From Phycisphaerales bacterium (GTDB lineage: Bacteria > Planctomycetota > Phycisphaerae > UBA1845 > UTPLA1): a stretch of 64,000 nucleotides of DNA. The notes below the pieces were generated by a model that made no database searches, was not told the origin of the DNA, and was given only the letters and a program-made list of their open reading frames with translations. The stretch is taken from the NCBI GenBank assembly GCA_022360095.1, contig JAKSDK010001893.1, positions 62,001-126,000 of the forward strand. The letters run 5' to 3'. Below are positions 61,101 through 64,000 of the stretch, piece after piece. The position numbers and the translations under genes were made by a program. How positions within the stretch are numbered: position 1 is the stretch's first letter; each line of letters starts with the position of its first letter.

Positions 61101-63491
61101 TGGGCAATCGCCCGAGACGATGCAGTCGTATGTTCCGGCGTACGTTGCGTCCACATCGTCGATCGTGATCGTGCTGTTCGTTGCCCCGGCAATGTTGCCG
61201 TCGTCTATGAGATTCTCAGGGCCGTTGCCGTCGTCGAACCGCCATTGATAGACCAGATTTGTGCCGACCGCCGTCACAACAAACGTTACCGAGTCACCGG
61301 GACAGACGGTTGCATCGTCGGGATTCGAAAGAATTGACGTGTTCGCTCCGATCGTCAATTCGGCAGCGTCGGTCATCACAGGCTCGCCGCAAGCACCTGT
61401 CACGACACATCGATAATGACCCGAAGCGTCGGTGTCCAGATTCGTTAATACGAGAGATGCCGTCAGGCTACCATCGATCGTGTTTCCGTCGGCGAGATTC
61501 TCGAATCCCTCGCCGGCGTCGTGCTGCCACTGATAGAGGAGGTCAGACCCGGTCGCTTCGATCTCGAATTTCACCGAGTCGTTAGGGCAGGCAAAATGAT
61601 CTTCGGGGTTTTTCTGAATCTCTGTTTCTGCTCGCAACGACAAGAATGCGGCATTACTCGTTGCCGTGCCGCAGGGAAGCGTCACGATGCAGGCATAGTC
61701 GCCTGCATGTTCACTGCCGACAGGATCGATGCGAAGCGTGTTCGTCGTCGTACCGGAGACGATTCCGTCGTCGGCAATCGTCGCGCCGTCCTGCTTCCAT
61801 TCGTAGCTTGCTTCCACTGTGAGCTCGGGACGTAGTTCGACGGACAACACGGCTGAGTCGCCGCGGCAGACATCGACGTCGGTCGGATGCTGGACGATGA
61901 TCTCGACGAAATGCGCAGTGACGGTCTTGTTCTCGTCCGCAATGACGGTCGTCTGAGCCGCTTCTGCGTCCGCCGGTGCGGCGCCCGTGTCCACACTCCA
62001 TGACGACAAGCAGCGGCCCGCTTCCGGAGTCGCTTCAATCGATAGGTTTGTGCACACCGGGTATTGTTCGGCACCGTTGGGTGTGACCGTCCCGCCGTCC
62101 GGTGGATTCGCCGTGACTGTGACGTTGACGAGCGCTTCGCACTCGTCGGGGATGCCGTTTCCGTTGCAGTCCGCACTGGAAGCTTGGATGTCGCATTCGT
62201 CCGGCACGCCGTTGTTGTTGCAATCCGGATCGCAATCGTTCGTGCATTCGAAAGGTCCGCCCGGAGCAGAGCTGGTCACATCGATTTCGCAGACGTCCGG
62301 TGTGCCGTTTCCGTTGCAATCCTGAGTGCTCAGCATGATGCCGAGTAGAAACTCGCCCGTCCCGTTTGCGACACCGGTGATCGTCTTGGCCGCAGTATCA
62401 ACGGCCGTGGTGACATCGACGTTGGCTCCGTTATCGTGATGGTAGAGTTTGAGGTCGGTCTCGTCGGCGATACCCAGAGCGGACAAGGCAACGGTGTCAT
62501 ATGAAACGGTCATGGATACCGTTGTGCCTGCGCCCAGCGTCGCCGTCGTTTGGAGATCGAAGCCATAACCCACAAAGTCGTTCGGCAGCGATTCAAATAA
62601 TATGCCGGAGTAATGACAACGTCCGCTCCCAATAGACGCGGCTGACGTTTCTCCCGTGGCGGCGACTTCGGCGAAAACGACATCGAGGCCGACGCACGCG
62701 CCGCAGGCATTCAACAAGGGGCCCACGACCACATCGCTTCCGCCCGGCGTGTAGAACAACCCCGCTTCGGCCCATTTGACGACGTTTCGCAACAGCGCCT
62801 CGTGATCGTCCCCAAGCAACAACTGGCCGAACATCGTGGCGTCACAGATGAACGCCGCACGGCCGCTTCCGTCGTAGCCGGAACTCGCGTCCATCAGTCC
62901 GACCACCGTACCGGGGCCGGGGTCGCCCACAAAAACATCCGCCACTTCCGGAACGCTGTCGAACAAACCGTAGCTGGCGTTGGTTCCGATTGCGTTCACC
63001 GTACCGTGCGGACCCGTCACGGCCGGATGAAACGGCAGTGCAGGTACCAAGGTGTTTCCAAAGTTGCCGGCTTGTTTGCTCAAACCGAAGGTCGTCAGAA
63101 AAGATTCATCTGCCGTATTGAAAACGTCCGCGTCACCAATCCAGATGACGCGTCCGCCGTTGAAGACATAAAGTGAGAGATTGGCGCGTTCCTGACTCGA
63201 ATAGATGGACGACGTCTCGAGCAAAGGCAGCCAGACGATGTCCACGGATTCCAGGGTCGGCGTAGCGAGCAGGGAGCCCGAGCCGAGTTCGATGATGACG
63301 TGACCGTCTGCCTCCAGCGCAACGCGCGCGGCGGAAAGTTGATTGATCAGGCTTAGCTCGCCGACCTGACGACCGTCGTTCAATACGCCGATCACGGCAG
63401 CGTTCGTCGCGCTCATTGGAGCGGCGCACACGATACAAAACAAGGCAACGAATGCCAGGGGTCGAAAACACAAGCGTAATGCAGTTGTCAT
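58122..63491 (-). CDS. giant secreted Ig/PKD-repeat protein with calcium-loop repeats
   Basis: 1789 residues from ATG 63491 (signal peptide LCFRPLAFVALFCIVCAAPMSATNA); an upstream GTG at 63593 is less likely. About 30-240: a Rossmann-like domain (VIGVLNDGRQVGE, IVWLPLLETSS) resembling ThuA/glutamine-amidotransferase-like envelope proteins. About 388-455: DCNGNGxPDECE-type loops. About 530-1000: five immunoglobulin-like domains, each with two cysteines and a Y-x-W core (YQWQF). About 1001-1102: a second loop cluster. About 1110-1575: five or more PKD-like domains (GEYTLRLTVTDS). The end carries SGSILPLMTAFMVRKRRCRR: hydrophobic then basic after Cys-Gly, resembling a C-terminal sorting tail. 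Likely a large calcium-stiffened adhesin or matrix protein. Confidence 0.88.
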   Translation of the reverse strand: MTTALRLCFRPLAFVALFCIVCAAPMSATNAAVIGVLNDGRQVGELSLINQLSAARVALEADGHVIIELGSGSLLATPTLESVDIVWLPLLETSSIYSSQERANLSLYVFNGGRVIWIGDADVFNTADESFLTTFGLSKQAGNFGNTLVPALPFHPAVTGPHGTVNAIGTNASYGLFDSVPEVADVFVGDPGPGTVVGLMDASSGYDGSGRAAFICDATMFGQLLLGDDHEALLRNVVKWAEAGLFYTPGGSDVVVGPLLNACGACVGLDVVFAEVAATGETSAASIGSGRCHYSGILFESLPNDFVGYGFDLQTTATLGAGTTVSMTVSYDTVALSALGIADETDLKLYHHDNGANVDVTTAVDTAAKTITGVANGTGEFLLGIMLSTQDCNGNGTPDVCEIDVTSSAPGGPFECTNDCDPDCNNNGVPDECDIQASSADCNGNGIPDECEALVNVTVTANPPDGGTVTPNGAEQYPVCTNLSIEATPEAGRCLSSWSVDTGAAPADAEAAQTTVIADENKTVTAHFVEIIVQHPTDVDVCRGDSAVLSVELRPELTVEASYEWKQDGATIADDGIVSGTTTNTLRIDPVGSEHAGDYACIVTLPCGTATSNAAFLSLRAETEIQKNPEDHFACPNDSVKFEIEATGSDLLYQWQHDAGEGFENLADGNTIDGSLTASLVLTNLDTDASGHYRCVVTGACGEPVMTDAAELTIGANTSILSNPDDATVCPGDSVTFVVTAVGTNLVYQWRFDDGNGPENLIDDGNIAGATNSTITIDDVDATYAGTYDCIVSGDCPSTTLSIPATLTVSANPQILDAPADQSACPGDTVVFAISAVGTGLVYQWQFDSGTGFADLNDSSDISGATSSALTVNNLTNSDAGAYRCVVSGNCGAPVMSEAAALVVLADVLMTSQPNEATVCPGGDVTFQVSATGTDLAYQWQFNDGPAFESLADGNGISGANTDTLTISGTNDDNVGSYHCVVTGACGPAQTSDAVSLSLSSGLCDCNDNSTPDEEDIANGTSQDCNDNGVPDDCDLDAGGHQDCNGNQVPDECEVSEANDCNGNGVPDECEQDDCNMDDIPDVCQLENNDCNGNGLLDECEPPYVADAGSDRTICTSQITLPMGGDPVASGSIPPYSYLWRLNAGPPGGGEILSPTNERARFRATLSGVYEIELLVSDSSLPPCTVTDVMTVTVYDASVDAGPNFAMCDGATSAPLAPTVTGGKGPIDYQWSIEPSSPSTDLSQFTGGGHGNASPTFTPNLPGEYTLRLTVTDSNELTCTRSDTMTINVIRLTTRVPNDFSMCVGGESAPLDVTITSPGTPPHFFNWSIDNGSPDLSPSQFGGDGPTSAGPTFMPASPGNYVLRVSVLDSSTPPCEVSTTFQLTAETMVVDAGESIAQCVGGDGIRLSPDVQGGSGNLIYDWTIETGPILDLAQFSEPHSFHATPLFVPAAQGIYTLRLTVTDSGTPPCVASDTVEIFATSMTVDAGTDFVTQAFQASQPLGASPVVSGGDPPFLYTWRVLVGPSLSSSQFSATNVANPSFTPSAVGSYALEVGVTDVNGDGCTVTDQVIVEAITAIQSLTVNPEGRLFMQLQLGKQKASGEVRLALADPGIDVTGELFDDGTSADFTGLLLLPKLTRRILLSSQPMQDAYVVVVIMRYDNTEVTPQDEASLKLQWWDGQQGTWRPATDGPIEYGAYPPRPTLSDLGRCGVDRVRNEVWSVVGYMGEFSIGISSGESPPVTAGANAPEVVGNGTPLCGTIGSGSILPLMTAFMVRKRRCRRLRTASRSV
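60184..60486 (-). repeat. DCNGNGVPDECE-type tandem repeats, second cluster
   Basis: Six or so imperfect units of about 39-60 nt inside the giant gene, coding for loops such as DCNDNGVPDDCD, DCNGNQVPDECE and DCNGNGVPDECE. Asp/Asn at positions 1, 3, 5 and 9 and Glu/Asp at 12 match the EF-hand/dockerin calcium loop. Confidence 0.85.
62126..62326 (-). repeat. DCNGNGVPDECE-type repeats, first cluster
   Basis: Three to four units within the giant gene (DCNGNGTPDVCE, DCNNNGVPDECD, DCNGNGIPDECE) with one degenerate Asp/Cys-rich unit between, the same calcium-loop pattern as the second cluster. Confidence 0.8.
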
Positions 63492-63649
63492 ATATGAGAA
63501 TCGGCATAATCGAGGTGTTGGGAAACTGATGAAGGGCAATAAACAAACCTGAGGCCGCCGCCTCGGGCTAGTGGCACTGCGCCAATATTGCACTCAGGCG
63601 GGCGTTTGTTGCCGATATTCGTCGCTTGAGAAAAAGTGCCACATCGGTG

Positions 63650-64000
63650 TCATCCGTCGGATCGGCGAAATTGTGTCAGCGTCCCGGCTTCCGAAAAGCC
63701 GCAGCGTTTCAGAAATGCCTGCCCCGTCCGGTCTTCCGCGGGCATGCGTGTCGCCAAGACACGCGGCAAAAGTCGCCGGGCTAGCCGCAAGACATGCGCC
63801 ATGAGAGCGAGCGCGACACCGCGTTCCTGGTGCTTTGGCGTCACATGGAAATCCATCACGGCGGCAACGTCGCCGACTTCCAGGTAACTGATCCTCCCTG
63901 CGGCGTCGCCATCGACGAGCGCCAGAAAAGCATCATGGTTGGCATCGTCCAAGCGCTCGAATCCGGCGTTCACGTAGTCTTCATTGCCCGCGCTGCTTTC
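63650..64000 (-). CDS. GNAT-family N-acetyltransferase, 5' end outside the window
   Basis: The frame is open at the right edge (reading ESSAGNEDY before the GTG at 63973), so the gene probably begins beyond 64000 and only its C-terminal 116 residues are here. The acetyl-CoA-binding region is readable: DVAAVMDFHVTPKHQERGVALALMAHVLRLARRLL is the strand 4/helix 3 block, with the Q/RxxGxA-type loop (QERGVALAL), and RTGQAFLKRCGFSEAG is the usual late N..FYEKxGF-like motif. The acyl acceptor cannot be inferred. Confidence 0.85.
   Translation of the reverse strand, partial: ESSAGNEDYVNAGFERLDDANHDAFLALVDGDAAGRISYLEVGDVAAVMDFHVTPKHQERGVALALMAHVLRLARRLLPRVLATRMPAEDRTGQAFLKRCGFSEAGTLTQFRRSDG

Noticed and set aside
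60184..62326. Repeated DNA that might be a CRISPR array
   Set aside because: The repeats lie inside a long open frame, differ from copy to copy, and encode calcium-loop motifs; there are no unique spacers of constant length.

Overview
The window looks like a chromosome segment of a planctomycete, most likely of the class Phycisphaerae. This rests on gene content, with no marker tree behind it. The clues are a Ser/Thr kinase fused to PEGA-like and FGE-sulfatase-like domains, a giant surface protein with repeated D-C-N-G-N-G-x-P-D-E-C-E calcium-loop motifs, a dockerin-tailed secreted protein, a PEP-CTERM protein, a CRTAC1/ASPIC-UnbV lipoprotein, a stand-alone GroES, small lipoproteins, and many low-complexity Lys/Arg/Pro/Thr tails. 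Base composition is moderately GC-rich. No rRNA, tRNA, CRISPR array, transposase, integrase or prophage gene was found, so this reads as ordinary chromosome.

Layout, left to right. 1-2.5 kb: the end of a complex I operon (nuoM fragment, nuoN). 2.6-8.4 kb: a small lipoprotein, GroES, a degenerate nuclease-fold protein between two Cys/His modules, the CRTAC1 lipoprotein (minus strand) and an RsbU-type PP2C phosphatase. 8.4-8.65 kb: a repeat-filled intergenic region with a perfect 28-nt inverted repeat. 8.65-17.4 kb: a ClC-CBS-TrkA_C channel, a branched-chain aminotransferase, a LolD/LolC-E-like pair whose permease has a large extra N-terminal membrane domain, and a family 2 glycosyltransferase. 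17.7-21.5 kb: an HhH protein, a STAS protein, the PEGA/FGE kinase and an AT-richer small unknown gene.

21.6-33.5 kb is one long minus-strand run: a MalK/UgpC-type ATPase, a terminator, then nusA-infB-ylxP-rbfA followed by a HhH-GPD-like protein with a histone-H1-like tail, a 1200-residue TPR protein and YebC. This is a transcription/translation operon with unusual passengers and without rimP next to nusA. 33.7-41.7 kb: an M50 protease/Nudix pair, rplU coupled to a DUF6263-like lipoprotein where rpmA is usually found, two tiny lipoproteins, overlapping YkgJ-type cysteine-cluster proteins, a Rieske ferredoxin, a Gly/Tyr-rich TPR protein and the PEP-CTERM protein. 41.8-47.9 kb: RimO, TerC, BtpA, the dockerin protein and a ChaN lipoprotein. 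47.9-54.8 kb: a three-gene ABC exporter (ATPase, FtsX permease, HlyD adaptor) and a two-gene NhaD-like antiporter/universal-stress operon. 54.9-64 kb: an ArfB-like release factor, a lipoprotein esterase with a long basic linker, a small conserved-looking protein, the giant Ig/PKD protein and a GNAT fragment.

Recurring themes are envelope biogenesis and surface proteins (lipoproteins, Lol and Dev-type transporters, exosortase substrate, dockerin and Ig proteins), phospho-signalling of the partner-switching kind (PP2C, STAS, kinase) and core translation (rplU, infB, rbfA, rimO, ArfB). I see no defence system or unambiguous new system. The strongest oddities are the intergenic palindromes, the enlarged FtsX permease, the catalytically stripped SNase-like protein, and the HhH-GPD-like protein with a chromatin-like tail.
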